Positions 11,208-23,355 of a DNA stretch of 64,000 nucleotides are shown here, piece by piece. The position numbers and the translations under genes were made by a program. Within the stretch, counting starts at the first letter, position 1. Each line of letters begins with the position of its first letter. Under the pieces are notes generated by a model. It was not told the origin of the DNA. It ran no database searches and saw nothing but the letters and a program-made list of their open reading frames with translations. This stretch comes from Cryptomeria japonica. Its lineage: Eukaryota > Streptophyta > Pinopsida > Cupressales > Cupressaceae. The DNA lies in assembly GCF_030272615.1 (NCBI RefSeq), contig NC_081414.1, forward strand, positions 339,554,502 through 339,618,501, written 5' to 3'.

Positions 11208-13355
11208 GACAAAATCAATTGCTAGGGGCCATGAGGCCCATAGACTCTGAGCACCATCTGAACTTCTTTGTGCTCACAACCTTAGTTAAATAATCTGCAG
11301 CATTCATCAAATTTTGTACCTTAACTAGCTTCACCCTGCAATCTTCGACCATATCTCTAACAAAATAATACTGAACATCAATGTGCTTGGTCTGAGCATG
11401 AAATGTCGGGTTCTCAACTAGACAGATCGCACTCTAATTATCACAATAAATTATCATGGCTCTTTGTTTTATTCTAATGTTTTAACATAGTCTCTTAAGT
11501 TGAATGACCTCTTTACAAGCATGAGCAGCTTCCATATATTGTGCTTAAGTAGTGAACAAAGAAACCAAAACCTATCACTTACTCTTCCAACTAATTGCAC
11601 CACCAAATAAAGTAAACACATAAGCACTGGTGGATACTCTACTATCAATATCACCTACCTAGTTTGAATCCACACAACCAAGAATATCAAGGGAAATCAC
11701 ATCTCCAACTGAATTATCATAATAACACAAAGAATAATCTAAGGTACCCTTCAAATATCTGAAGACTCTTTTGACTGCATCCTAATGAACTCTACCAAGA
11801 TTGGACATATATCTGGACATAACTCCCACTGCTTGGGCAATGTGTGGTCTCGTATAGACCATAACATACATCAAACTTCCAACTACACTTTGGTAAGGCA
11901 CTCTGCTCATGCCTTCCATCTCTGATGGGGATGTAGGACAATATGCAGTAGATAATTTTGTTCCAACTGTAAAAGGAACACACAATGGTCTACAATCCTA
12001 CATGTTGAACCTCTATAATACTGAGTTTACATACTTACTCTAGCCTAGCCATATCTTTCTATTCACTCTATCTCTTTTAAATTTTCATCCCAAGAATGTG
12101 TTTCATTGCACCAAGATCTTTCATTTCAAATTTAGCAATGAGTTGAAACTTAAGTTCTAAAATCATACCTTTCCCTTTACCAATGAATAAAATATCATCA
12201 ACATACAATGCAATGTACAACAAATGATCACACCATCAGATTTATAATAAACACAGTGATCTGATTTAGAATGCTCAAATCCCAAACTCAACACATATGT
12301 ATCAAATTTCTGGTACCACATCCTAGGAGTTTGTTTGAGGCCATACAAGGATTTATTTAATTTACAGACCAAATTACTTTTACCTTTCACCACATAGTGC
12401 TCTGACTGTGTCATATAAATATCCTCCTCCAAATCACCATGAAGGAAATCAGTTTTCACATCCATTTGCTTTACTTCTAAATCATAAGAAGCAACAATAG
12501 AAAGCAAAAATCTAATGGATGTCATTTTGGGAACAAGAGAAAATATCTCACCATAATAAACCCCCTCAACATGAGAGTAGCCTTTTGCAACCAACCTCAC
12601 TTTATACTTCTCAATGCTCCCATTTGAACCAATCTTTTTCTTGAACACTCATTTACAACCAACAGGTTTTTGTCCTTCAAGAAATGGTACAATATCCCAT
12701 GTATCATTTTTTCAAAACTGTCACCTGTTAATCAGGTAGCAATCAATGGCAACAACTTCAACCCAAAACTTTTATTCTAGATCAACACCACTCAACATAC
12801 TCCTAGCCTTCTCCGTCAGTGTCCTATTCATTATTTTTGTAACTCTATTTTGTTACAGAGAATACAGAGTTCTCTTTTGTTTGTTAATGCCATAGTCTTT
12901 ACAGAATCCATCATAGTCATTAGAGAAAAATTCACTACCATTATTAGTCCTCAAACTTTTAATTTACTTTCTAGTCTGCAACACAACCATTGCTTTAAAT
13001 TATTTAAATTGACTGAAAACTTTAGATTTACTCTTTAGAAAATATACCCATGTCCTTCTACTAAAATCATCAATAAATGAAACATAATATGTGAATTTTC
13101 CAATTGAAGGAACATCTACAGGACGAAACACATCATAATGAATAAGATCCAAAACACCATAAGTTTTATGAGAATTCAAGTAAAACTGAAAGTGGTTTTA
13201 TTTTCCATTAATGCAATGCTCACAAAAATCAAAGTCAAGATTACAATCATTCAAACCTTCAACAAGTTTTTTTTATTTTTTAAGTTCCTTAGACCCTTTT
13301 CTACAATGTGGCCAACCCTCTAGTGCCATAACATATTCTTCTCTGCATGTAACTT
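11208..13355 (-). pseudogene. A1 pol: integrase remnant, RT and RNase H
   Basis: Read on the minus strand, this is the reverse transcriptase and RNase H of a copia polyprotein. The RT core is clearest at 12648-12163, with KYKVRLVAKGYSH, QMDVKTDFLHGD and SLYGLKQTPRMWYQKF. The YVDD box is still encoded near 12205 but in a shifted frame. RNase H and the C-terminus follow to 11208, with the final residues matching A2 up to its stop codon. The integrase part at 13355-12721 is short of about 590 bp relative to A2. Many stops and frameshifts make it inactive. Its right edge is the AACTT target copy of element B. Confidence 0.85.
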
Positions 13356-14566
13356 TATTAGACAGTTCAGATAACCAGAAGGCAACTAAGAGGGGGCGGT
13401 GAATCATTTGTCACAGATTAATGGAAGCATTAGCAATTTAAAACAACAATACCAGAACCCAAAACAATAATACTAGAATATCAGTTAATCCAATTAAGCA
13501 TAAACAATAATCACATAATAAAATCCATCCACACAACACCAAGATTTGTACGTGTAAAATCCAGTAAAGGGAAAAGCCATGGTGGGAAACCTACCTACAG
13601 TTAGATAATACTTTTGTAGTAAGTATGTGAATTTACAATGAAGGGGCCTGTACTTGTAGGAAGACCAACAGCCTAGAGCACACTGCTCATCACAAAAGGA
13701 GCCTCACTGACTACATACAAATCCAGACTACAATTTGGAGAAGTGTTGAACTACAAAAGATAGCATCTCCTATGCCTAAGTATAGTTTCAGTTAAGCTCA
13801 ATACCGAAGGACTAAATCCTTTTCCATAAACCCAATTCGATCTCCAATGATTTACCAACTCCTCTTCCTAAATGATATTACATTATTCACAAATTACTTT
13901 CATTGATCATGACCTCTTACAATAACCATGATGATCTATAATGAGATCTTACATCTTATTTATACAAACCCTCGACCATAAAAAATTAGGTCAGCCACCA
14001 TACAATAAACCAATTACATAATTACAAACCATGTCGGCCTTAGACCAAAACAAATAATATCCAATATAGAAGACATCCTAGAAATACAACAATAGGTCTT
14101 TTCCACACGTTTCATTAATGTTGGTTCATAACCTAGATCAACTGGGACCAAGTATAGGTCTACACACTTTAGCAATGATTTCCAAAAACCAAGTCTCGAC
14201 CATGATCACCAACAGCATCTTGAAACTCCATCAGAAGCTGCACCAACATCAATTATGCAATGCATCAAAGATCTCCACCAAAAGATTTGTTGGTGAAACC
14301 TTCACCAATCTTCATAGCAAGCAAGATAGAATCCAATCACCAGACCAAAACCAACTGACCAAATATGAGTATGAGTATCACAAACAAGCCAATTCCATCA
14401 CCAAATTATACTAGAGTCAACTGCATCATGTTGGATCCAAGTTAACCAGAACCTACTTAACCTACCAAGACCAGAAGGGTGTTGGTAAAGCATTCAAACA
14501 GCTAGTGTTGACATCAATGACAAAACATCAATGCAACACATAATCAATTCCACCAAATGGTCACCA
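13356..14566 (-). repeat. B 3' LTR
   Basis: This 1211-bp copy pairs with 19373-20578. In the sense strand it starts TGGTGACC after the polypurine tract and should end in CA; the end is changed (TA on the plus strand where TG is expected). A TATA box (TATAAATA in sense) lies at 13964-13957. Confidence 0.9.
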
Positions 14567-14580
14567 ATCTCCCCCTTTGG
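14567..14580 (-). promoter_or_regulatory. B polypurine tract
   Basis: In sense the sequence CCAAAGGGGGAGAT directly precedes the 3' LTR. It primes second-strand DNA synthesis in LTR elements. Confidence 0.85.
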
Positions 14581-16157
14581 TATTGATGGCAACACTAGAT
14601 GTGAAAAACATCTAAGTACCAAGAAATGCCAAACAAGTCTTCCCTTGTGGAAGACAACCAACAATCTCCTGCGTATAGCTCTCAATATCAATGTCTCTCT
14701 CCCTTTGAATAATATCTTTGTAAAGTTTTGAATTTCTTTTTCACATCATTATCTCTCCCCCTTTGACATCAATGCTAGAAATCTGATAGAAATATCAAAG
14801 CAAAAACATAAGCCTCTGAATCTAAAAGCTGACTACTCCCCCTGAACAGTAGTATCCCACAATAGTGCCAGAATGGATAGTATCTTTGATAATGCATGAC
14901 GGACTGATGTCAAACTGCATCAATCAAGTCTCTATCAAAGGGACAGAAACCCCCAATCTATCTCTCAGGTACTCAAATGATTCCTTTCATAGAGGTTTAG
15001 GGAATATATCTACAATTTGTTCTTTAGTGTTCACATAAACTAGTTTAACTTCATTTGCTTCCACCTTCTCCTTCAAAAAGTTATACTTGATAGATATGTG
15101 CTTTTTCTTAGAGTGAAATACCAGATTCTTTGATATATCAATAGCAGCAAAGTTATCATAGTGAATAACTACCGGTGCATCACAATCCACCTTTATATCC
15201 TTCAACATTTGCTTCATCCATAAAACTTGTGTACAATTAGTAGCAACAACAACATACTCAGCTTCAGAAGTAGATAAAGAAGTACATGATTGTTTATTGT
15301 CGATCCATGAAACCAACTTCTTTCTAAGAAAGAAAGCTCTACCGGAAGTACTCTTCTGATCATCAACATCTCTAGCCCAATCAGCATTTGTATATGCACA
15401 TAAATTAAAGTTATCATCCTTAGGGTACCACAAACCATATTCTAATATACCTTGCAAGTATCTAAAACTCCTTTTCACCGCCATCTCATGATTTTATCTA
15501 GGATCACTTTGAAATCTTGAAACAATACAAACAATATTCATAATGTCAGGCCTAGTCTGAGTCAAATAAAGTAGACATCCAATCATAGATTTGTATCTTG
15601 TAGGATGTATTAGTGCAAAAACATCTTTCCTTGTCAATTTATCACTTCTAACAATAGGTGTACTTACCAGTTTAGAATCTCCCATACCAAATTTCTTCAA
15701 CAATTCCTTAGCATATTTAGTTTTGACAGATAAAAATACCTTTGTCAGCCTGAGTAATTTGCAAACCTAAGAAAAATTTCATCTCACCAATAATAGTCAT
15801 CTCAAATTCTTTCTCCGTGTTCTTAGAAAATTCTATGCATAATTTATCTTCACCTCCAAAAATAATGTCATCAACAAATACTTCAACAATCAGTATATCA
15901 TCATCAGTGATTTTATAATATAAATTACTATCAGCACTGCCCTTAGTAAAACCAAACTTCAAAAGATATTTATCCAACCTTGCATACCAAGCTCTAGGTG
16001 ATTGTTTCAATCCATATAAATCTTTCCTTAACCTGCAAACCATATCAATATCATTCGATAGTGAAAGTCAATCAGATTTTTCAATATAAACTTCCTCATC
16101 AAGATTCCCATTCAAGAATGCACATTTAACATCCATCTAATAAACCTTGTAGTTTTT

Positions 16158-16266
16158 TTTTGTTTTTTTTTTATCGACAATTGGTCAAAGCCTGAATAGC
16201 TTTTGACTAGAGCTATGAACTAGTGGGGGCATAGTAGGGGGGCCCATCCCTATTACATATCTTTGA

Positions 16267-16316
<50 letters not shown>

Positions 16317-16471
16317 GTTTGATTAGATTGACCCCAAGACCTTCCCCATCCTATGGAAGGCCAAAAGCCACAGCTTAGAATTTCACTTCAGATGTCCCTA
16401 TTGGGAATTGAACTTGGGTCTCCACAGTGAGAACCCAATATTTTAACCAGTTAAGCTCAACCCCTTGGACA
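16158..16471 (-). mobile_element. tRNA-derived SINE inserted in B
   Basis: A 314-bp insert is flanked by a perfect 17-bp duplication, TAAACCTTGTAGTTTTT (16141-16157 and 16472-16488), lying in the RT of B. On the minus strand its head has a pol III box A (TGAGCTTAACTGG, 16459-16447) and box B (AGTTCAATTCC, 16414-16404), as in tRNA-derived plant SINEs. It carries an (AAT)n run in the middle and ends in an A-rich tail next to the left duplication. It has no coding capacity and depends on a LINE for movement; an L1-type LINE is present at 59841-63707. Confidence 0.85.
16266..16317 (+). repeat. (ATT)n microsatellite within the SINE
   Basis: About 17 uninterrupted ATT units. It lies inside the SINE body, not at its tail. 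Confidence 0.95.
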
Positions 16472-18307
16472 TAAACCTTGTAGTTTTTATAAGAAGCATA
16501 GGCAAGAAATAATCTTACAGATTCAATCCCAGCTACTGGTGCAAAAGTTTCTCCATAATCAATTCCTTCCTTATGAGAATATCCTTTAAAAACCAATCTA
16601 GCCTTATTCCTTATAACTTGACCATTCTCATTCAATTTGTTCCTAAGAACCCATTTAGTTCCAATAACATTTTTATTTTTAGGTTGGGGAACCAAAGGCC
16701 ATGTGTTATTTTTCTCAATCTGATCTAATTCTTCATCCATAGCTTTTAACCAAAATTTATCTTTACATGCCTCAATTACTGATACCGGTTCAACTTGTGA
16801 TATTAAAAATACCTCATTAGTTGCCAGTCTTCTTCTTGTCATCACTCCATTGCTCTTATCCCCAATTATTTGATCTTCAAAATGATTTAGTCTCACATAC
16901 CTAGGATTCTTCTGACTCTCTATTCCTCTTCCTTGATCTTCAGTTACTGTAGAATTCTTTAATATTGTCAGAGTAATTGGTTCAACTCTCTGTTCCAGTA
17001 AAGGTGCTACCAGTTCAGATATAATCATTTCCACTGCTGGTTCCTTCTCATAAATTATGATTTGGCTTTTGTTAAGCTCATCTACTTTGACATTAGCACT
17101 CTCCACAATTCTCTGCCATCTCTTGTTGTAACATCTATATGCTTTGCTTTCATTAGAATAACCAAAAAATATGCCTTCATCACTTCTAGGATCAAATTTC
17201 CCAATAGTATCATCTCTCCTGATATAACATTTACCACCAAAAATTCTAAAATACTTAACTATAGGTGTATTGCCAAACCATAATTCATAAGGTGTCTTAC
17301 TAGTTTCTCCTTTGATATGTACTCTGTTGAATGTATAAACCTTTGTACTAACTACTTCTCTCTAGTAGTTATGAGGTAGATTTGCTTCCATCATCATTGT
17401 TCTAGCAGCATCCAAGATAGTTATGTTTTTCCTTTCCACAACTCCATTATGCTAAGGTGTCCGAGGAGCAAAAAAATGTCTTCTAATACCATACCTACAA
17501 CAAAAGTTATTAAACTCACCGGATGTAAATTCTCCACCATGATCTGATCTCAAACATTTAATCTTCAATCCTATCTCAGTTTCCACTTTAGCCTTAAAGA
17601 TTTTAAACTTTTCAAATGCTTCAGATTTTTCCCTCAAAAATGTAACCCACGTCATTCTAGAATAATCATCAATGATTAGCAAGAAATATCTATCACCATG
17701 GAAAACTTTTAACTCTAGTAGGGCCACACATATCAGTATGAACAAGATTAAGACATCATTTGATTTATCTTGTATACTCCTAAAAGAGGTTCTGACTTGT
17801 TTACCCATTTGACATTCCTTACATACTGGATTATAGGGCTTCATAATCTTAGGTATATCTCTAACAGCCTTAGTTGAACTGATCTTCATCATGCAATCAA
17901 AATTCACATGACACAATCATTTATGCCATAGCCAACTTTCATCAATTTGTGTAATCAAACATGTCTTCTCACCGGAATTGAAATGAAATATGTTACCTTT
18001 TGTCTATGTACCAGTTGCAATATCCAAGCCAGATCTGTTAATGATTTTGCATTTTCCATCCTTGAATTGTAATTGAAATCCCTTGTCTACCAATTGTCCT
18101 ACACTCAAAAGATTATGCTTCAAACCTTCAACATAATAAAAATTGTTAGTATTATTCTTACCATCCAATGATATAGTTCATTTTCCCTTGATCATACATG
18201 CCTTGTCATCTCCAAATCTAACTAGTCCACCATCAATTTCTTGCAAAGACAAAAACTTCCCTTTATCTCTATACATATGATGTGAACAACCACTATCAAT
18301 TACCCAT

Positions 18308-19314
18308 TCATCCTTATCCTCAATTTTAGTAGCAAGTGCCTTTTCCTCAAGTAATTCTCTTCCAATGCCGGATCATCTTCCTTGATAGCCAAGAATACCC
18401 ATTCTTTCACATTGTCAGATCCAATAGCAGAGTCTTCTATTGGTTCATCATTTGAATCAGTAATGCCTTCCTCATCTGCTATGTAGCATGTTTTATCTTT
18501 GTTTTTCTTGAATGAATCTATACTTGTTCTAATAGTTAGGCTTAAATGATCTTTTAACTCTTTCTTCAAATCTTGAATTCTTGTCAGAATATCTAGATGA
18601 AAAATGACCAATCTTATTACATGCAAAACATTTAAAAGGTGTTTTTCCTTCATACTTACTTCCTACTAGTCCAAATTCCTCAAGCTCAAAAGCAAATAGA
18701 TTTCCAACCAAGGTATATCTGTTGACATATGTATTAGCCATAGTTCTCAACTCATTAATAACAGTAGCCTTCATTTTGTAAGCCGGTGGTAGGGCTCTCG
18801 GGACTTTAGAAACAATTTCATCTTTGCTCAGAGTTCCACCACAACATTGAATTCTCATAATAATATCATTTATCCTTTCCATGAATGCAATAATCCTTTC
18901 ATCTTCTTCCATCTTTAGGTTTTCATATCTCACCCGATAACCACCAAGTTTAGCAATCTTTACTATAGGGTCACCTTCATTAAGAGTGTGCAATTTATCC
19001 CATATAGCCTTTCCAGATGAATTGTCTATTAATCCCATTATTTGTTGATCAGAAAGTGCACACAAAAGGGCTTCTCTTGCTCTACAATCATTTTCAAGCT
19101 CCTTGTCTAGGTTAGCTAGAGGAGGATTACTAGATCTCGGATTAAAGGGTGTGACACCATTCTGTGTGATCTCCCAAATCTCCTTGCCAAGATATCTCAA
19201 ATGAGTCTTCATCTGAATCTTCCATACTATGTAATTTGTTCCTTCAAGCCTTGGTATATCCCTTCAAAAGATAGCTCCAGAAGAACTGGATGAACTTGAA
19301 CTATTAGTCACCAT
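18308..19314 (-). pseudogene. B gag (broken)
   Basis: The frame starts at ATG 19314-19312 with a serine run, as common in copia Gag, then has a TGA (likely from CGA) before KTHLRYLGKEIWE. It continues with the UBN2-type Gag core (KAIWDKLHTLNEG, YENLKMEEDERI) and a zinc knuckle near 18610, CFACNKIGHFSSRY. The last Cys of the CX2CX4HX4C knuckle is Tyr, fitting a C-to-T change on the other strand. A frameshift near 18600 separates the knuckle from the acidic C-terminal part. Gag would form the particle and bind the RNA. Confidence 0.8.
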
Positions 19315-19358
19315 AGGATATTCCTCAAGTGGTTAAGCTTACTACAGAGAGGACCAAA

Positions 19359-19370
19359 GATCTAATACCA
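19359..19370 (-). promoter_or_regulatory. B primer-binding site
   Basis: In sense TGGTATTAGATC, two changes from the TGGTATCAGAGC used by many copia elements (initiator tRNA-Met type). It lies two bases from the 5' LTR. Confidence 0.8.
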
Positions 19371-19372
19371 AT

Positions 19373-20578
19373 TTTTAGATAGTTTAGATAACTGGAAGAC
19401 AACTGAGAAGGGGGGTGAATCAGTTGTCACAGATTACTAGAAGCATTAGCAATTTAAAACAACAATACCAGAACCCAAAACAGTAATACTGGAATAGCAG
19501 TTAATCCAATTAAGCATAAACAATAATCACAGAATAAAAGCCATCCACATAACACCAATATTTATACGTGGAAAACTCGATAAAGAGAAAAACCACGGTG
19601 GGAAACCTACCCACAGTCAGATAATACTTTTGCAGTATGTGAATTTACAATGAAGGGGCCTATACTTGTAGGAAGGCCAACAACCTAGAGCACACTTCTC
19701 ATCACAAAAGGAGCCTCACTGACTACATACAAATCCAGACTACAATCTAGAGAAGTGTTAAACTGCAAAAGATAGCATCTCCTATGCCTGAGTATAGTTC
19801 TGGTTAAGCTCAATACCGAAGGACTAAATCATCTTCCATAAACCCAATTCGATCTCCAATGATTGACCAACTCCTCTGCCTAAATGACATTATGTTATTC
19901 GCACATTACTTTCCTTGACCAAGACCTCTTACAATAACCATGATGATTTACAATGAGATCTTACATCTTATTTATACAAACCCTCGACCATAAACAATTA
20001 GGCTGGCCACGAGACAATAAACAATTACATAATTACAAACCATGTCCACCTTAGACACAAACAAATAATATCCAACACATAAGACATTTCAGAAATAAAA
20101 CAATAGGTCTTATCCACACGTTTCATTAATGTTAGTCCATAGCCTAGATCAACCGAGACCAAGTATAGGTCCACATGCTTCAGTAATGATCTCCAAATGC
20201 CAAGTCTCGAAACACAATCACCAACAACATCCTGAAACTCCATCAGAAGTTGCACCAACACCAATTATGCAATGCATCAAAGATCTCCACCAAAAGCTCT
20301 GTCAGTGAAACCCTCACCAATCTTCATAGCAAGCAGGATAGCATCCAATCACCAGACCAAAACCATCTAACCAAATATGAGTATGAGTATCACGAAAAAG
20401 CCAATTCCATCACTAGATTATACCAGAGTCAACCAAATCATGCCGGATCCAAGTTAACCAAAAACTACTTAACCTACCGAGACCAAAAGGGTGTCAGTAA
20501 AGCATCCAAACAACTAGTGTTGACATCAGTGACAAAACATTAATGCAACACATAATTAATTCCACCAAATGGTCAACA
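19373..20578 (-). repeat. B 5' LTR
   Basis: This 1206-bp copy begins TGTTGACC in sense at 20578 and has a TATA box (TATAAATA) at 19976-19969. The sense 3' end is mutated from CA to AA. Confidence 0.9.
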
Positions 20579-20844
20579 AACTTTGCTTTAGAAGAAAGAG
20601 CACCCTTAGGTACCCAAAATCCATTTCCATCTACTGAAGGTGAAACCCTCAAATCTTCAACAGTGTATGCGTCTAGCTTATCCAAAGTGTCAAACCTGAC
20701 ACCTCTAGCAATTACCATAGAAACCTTAATCATCTTACATCCTGCTTCAGAAAAGACTACCTATACACCCGCATCTATCAGTTTGCTCATAGATAATAGA
20801 TTTCATTTTAAACCAGGGATATGCAGCACACCATTAATGATTTT
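20579..20844 (-). pseudogene. A1 piece between B and C (protease-integrase region)
   Basis: This is colinear with the reverse complement of A2 at about 37300-37590, the stretch after the protease leading to the integrase zinc finger. It carries stops and small changes. Its left edge is the AACTT copy of B and its right edge is the ATTTT copy (20840-20844) of C. Confidence 0.85.
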
Positions 20845-21293
20845 TGTTGGTGTAAACAAATATTCATTATGGATATTATTACACTTTACTTAAGTTAACT
20901 TAGGATAATACATCTCTTCGTAACTTGGATTTGAGACACTTAGGGAAGTGTGCACATAGGGATAGAGCTTGTAGGAGAAATTCCACCTTTTGTGGTCTTA
21001 TTTTGTTGTTACACTCCACATTCGATGGGTCATCCACCTCTTGTGAAATATTATATTATTTCTCCTACCTACCCCTAGTATTTCTTACCTACCCTTATTT
21101 CTCATTGAGCTACATGTCATGATTGTGTGCTCGTACATCCATATGGCCTTTCCTATATAAGCAAGCCTATATTCATTGTATTGGAAATCTAGTTGATTAT
21201 TTGCATATTGATGAGAATACAGTTTGTTTTTGTCATTCTTTTGTCTCTCTTTTATACTTTTCATTGTGCCCTTGATCTTGGCAAAATCTCACA
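20845..21293 (+). repeat. C 5' LTR
   Basis: It starts TGTTGGTG, ends CTCACA and has a TATA box (TATATAA) at 21154-21160, which would start the genomic RNA. The primer site follows directly. Confidence 0.95.
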
Positions 21294-21304
21294 TGGTATC
21301 AGAG
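21294..21304 (+). promoter_or_regulatory. C primer-binding site
   Basis: TGGTATCAGAG, a perfect initiator tRNA-Met type site, directly follows the LTR. Confidence 0.92.
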
Positions 21305-21612
21305 AAATTGGGGCTTCATTGATTGGTGCTTGGAGGCATCGTGGAAGAGTTCTATTTTTGGATCTAAGGGACTACATTTTTTGGAGGCATCTTAGAGCGT
21401 TTTTGACCTCACCATTGCATCTAGGAAGACATTTCCATAAAAATCAAATATAAACTTGACCTATTTTGGTGAAAATCGATTTTTGGGTGTGGAGGAATTT
21501 TTTTGCCCAATTCAGGCAGAATTGAATTTTGGGATTTTTTTTCAAAATTTTTTTTTTTTTTCAAAATTTTTTTTTTTTTTCGAAATTTTTTTCTTTTTGA
21601 ATTTTTTTTTTT

Positions 21613-21647
<35 letters not shown>

Positions 21648-22381
21648 AATTTTTTTTTGGGATCCGTACCTTCTGCCTAGTCAGTAGCGCTTAGTCCACG
21701 CCCAGTCAACAGCGCACAGTCAGCGCCCAATCACCATTTTTTGAAAAAAAAAAATTTACCCCTCTGTTGAGCAGTTTGGTTTTTTAGGCCAACTTTGGAG
21801 GCTCATAGCTTGCTCAATTTTGCTCCTTTTTGGATGCAATTTTTTTTTATTTGAGCCATTTTTTTGTGCTCTTTGCATTGGTCTAGTTATTTTCTAATTT
21901 TGATGCATAGGTTTTTTGGAATTTTTGGATTCTCTCAATTGTACCTATCCAATCCTCAATTCTACAACTTCAAAGGCCTCGTTTGAGCTCATACGACTTC
22001 CTTTTCAGGTGCCATTTTTTTTTTAAAGTACATGTTTTTTTGTCTACTTTCATAATCTATGATCAAATTTCAGAGATTTTGAGTAGTAATTGTACTTTCC
22101 AATATTGGTGTTATTTGGCCTATTTGGTACTTGTAAATCACTTGGATCTTAGTTTAGATCTCTTGCACTGTTAGTTTGAGTCTCTTTTGGCCTTATTGAG
22201 GTAGTTGTAAAGTTGAAATCAGAAGTCCACTTTGCCATATTTTGCAAGTGGCCCATTGTACATGCACTAAGTATAAAGTGCCAAATCATCACTTTTGGGG
22301 GGGTTATTTGATTGAGTGAATTTGGGGGGTATCTTGTGTGATTGTGCCTCTCTTTCCTTGTGCTCTTTCATTTTTGTTGTA
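21305..22381 (+). other. C leader with T runs and (TA)n
   Basis: This untranslated leader has long T tracts (21534-21612), a (TA)n run at about 21617-21643 and two A runs. A Phe-rich reading frame across it is only the result of poly-T. No gene is seen. Confidence 0.7.
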
Positions 22382-23350
22382 ATGAGTCCTCATAAATTTC
22401 CACCTTTAACTCCACATAATTATGCATCATGGAAAATTAAAGTATGGAGCAAATTAATGGAAAAGGGTCTCACGCATTACATAGATGGACCAATAGCAAC
22501 ACCACCTAACCCTAAGGTCGATCCTAATGCTTCGTTGTAATGGCTCACTAAGAATTGCATGGCTCTTGGAACTTTGCATAAGTATGTATCAGATGACCTC
22601 ATTTTTCACATTAAGAAGTGCAATACAATCAAAGAGGCTTGGGATATGTTTTAGAAATTGTATGGTCAAGTTGATGAAATCAGAGGTTACAAGATTGACA
22701 ATGAGCTCACCAACTTGGATCCCAAGAATTTTGATACAATCCAAGATTATGTCACCAAAGCAAATGAACTAAGAGCAAAGCTTAAGGATTGTGAAATTGA
22801 CAAAAAGGATGCTCGGTTGATATTCAACTTGTTGGACAAGCTTGCGCCAGAATATGCAGCATTTGTGTCTAACTTCCAAACTCATCATTTGACAACGTGG
22901 AGTTCCTAAATCATGCCTTCATTTGATGCTTTCACAGAAATGTTGATATTGGAACAATCTAAGTTATTAAACATGGGGCTTCTCAAGTCTTCAAAGTCCA
23001 AGGCTTTGATGGCTAATAAACGGAATCAAGAAAGTCAAGACAAAGATTCCAACAAGAAGAAGAAGCAATCTAAGTCAAAGCCACAACACGAAAAGGGACA
23101 ATCATCCCCTCCATCACAAGGTGATTTTTCATCCTCTTCCAAGAAGGGGACACCACCTAAGAAGGATAAACCAACTTGTGCATTTTGCAAGAAGTATGGT
23201 CATGATGAGCATCGATGCCACACCAAGCAAGTTGATGAGTTGACAAATCTTCTCAAGAAAAACAACATCAACTTGCCATTCGCCTACACAAAGAAGGATT
23301 CAACTCCTTCCTCTTCCTCACAGTCTAAGGGAAAAGAGAAAGCATTTGTG
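22382..23350 (+). pseudogene. C gag (broken)
   Basis: ATG 22382 opens MSPHKFPPLTPHNYASWK, the UBN2-type copia Gag start (F.PL...NY..WK). One frame runs to the insertion point of E, with three stops (22538, 22652 and 22907) at positions where Gln fits. The C-terminal half is Lys/Ser-rich and holds an intact zinc knuckle, CAFCKKYGHDEHRC, near 23180-23220. The reading frame continues in phase at 45538 after the E insertion, so gag and pol were one polyprotein. Gag would make the particle and package RNA. Confidence 0.88.
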
Positions 23351-23355
23351 ACTAC

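Larger units (their letters stand above)
14924..18307 (-). pseudogene. B pol: protease, integrase, RT and RNase H (broken)
   Basis: On the minus strand the protease starts near 18307 with VIDSGCSHHMY, keeping the Asp-Ser-Gly active site. Integrase follows, with the zinc-finger tail CKECQMGK near 17825 and the second catalytic Asp in LRSDHGGEF near 17545; the region of the first Asp is frameshifted. RT shows KARLVFKGYSHKEG near 16600, LYGLKQSPRAWYARL near 16015 and the box FVDD near 15885. RNase H shows STSEAEYVVVAT near 15270 and ends in KEQIVDIFPKPL near 14990. A TGA there replaces an Arg codon, and the natural end is near 14924. The SINE at 16158-16471 interrupts RT. Several frameshifts and stops make it dead. 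Lineage is Tork- or SIRE-like; I cannot decide. Confidence 0.85.
13356..20578 (-). mobile_element. Ty1/copia element B, complete with both LTRs
   Basis: B is 7.2 kb on the minus strand, flanked by the 5-bp duplication AACTT (13351-13355 and 20579-20583). The flanks join to a continuous A1 sequence when compared with A2, which proves the insertion. LTRs of 1211 and 1206 bp have TG...CA ends in the sense strand, decayed at one end. They differ at roughly one base in ten by eye, so B is old. Order on its own strand: 5' LTR, primer site, gag, protease, integrase, RT, RNase H, polypurine tract, 3' LTR. A SINE sits in its RT region. Confidence 0.9.

Noticed and set aside
16404-16471. tRNA gene
   Set aside because: Box A and box B are present, but no cloverleaf follows; TSDs and the A-rich tail show a SINE.
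21421-21694. Phe-rich and Lys-rich frames
   Set aside because: They arise from poly-T runs in the C leader.
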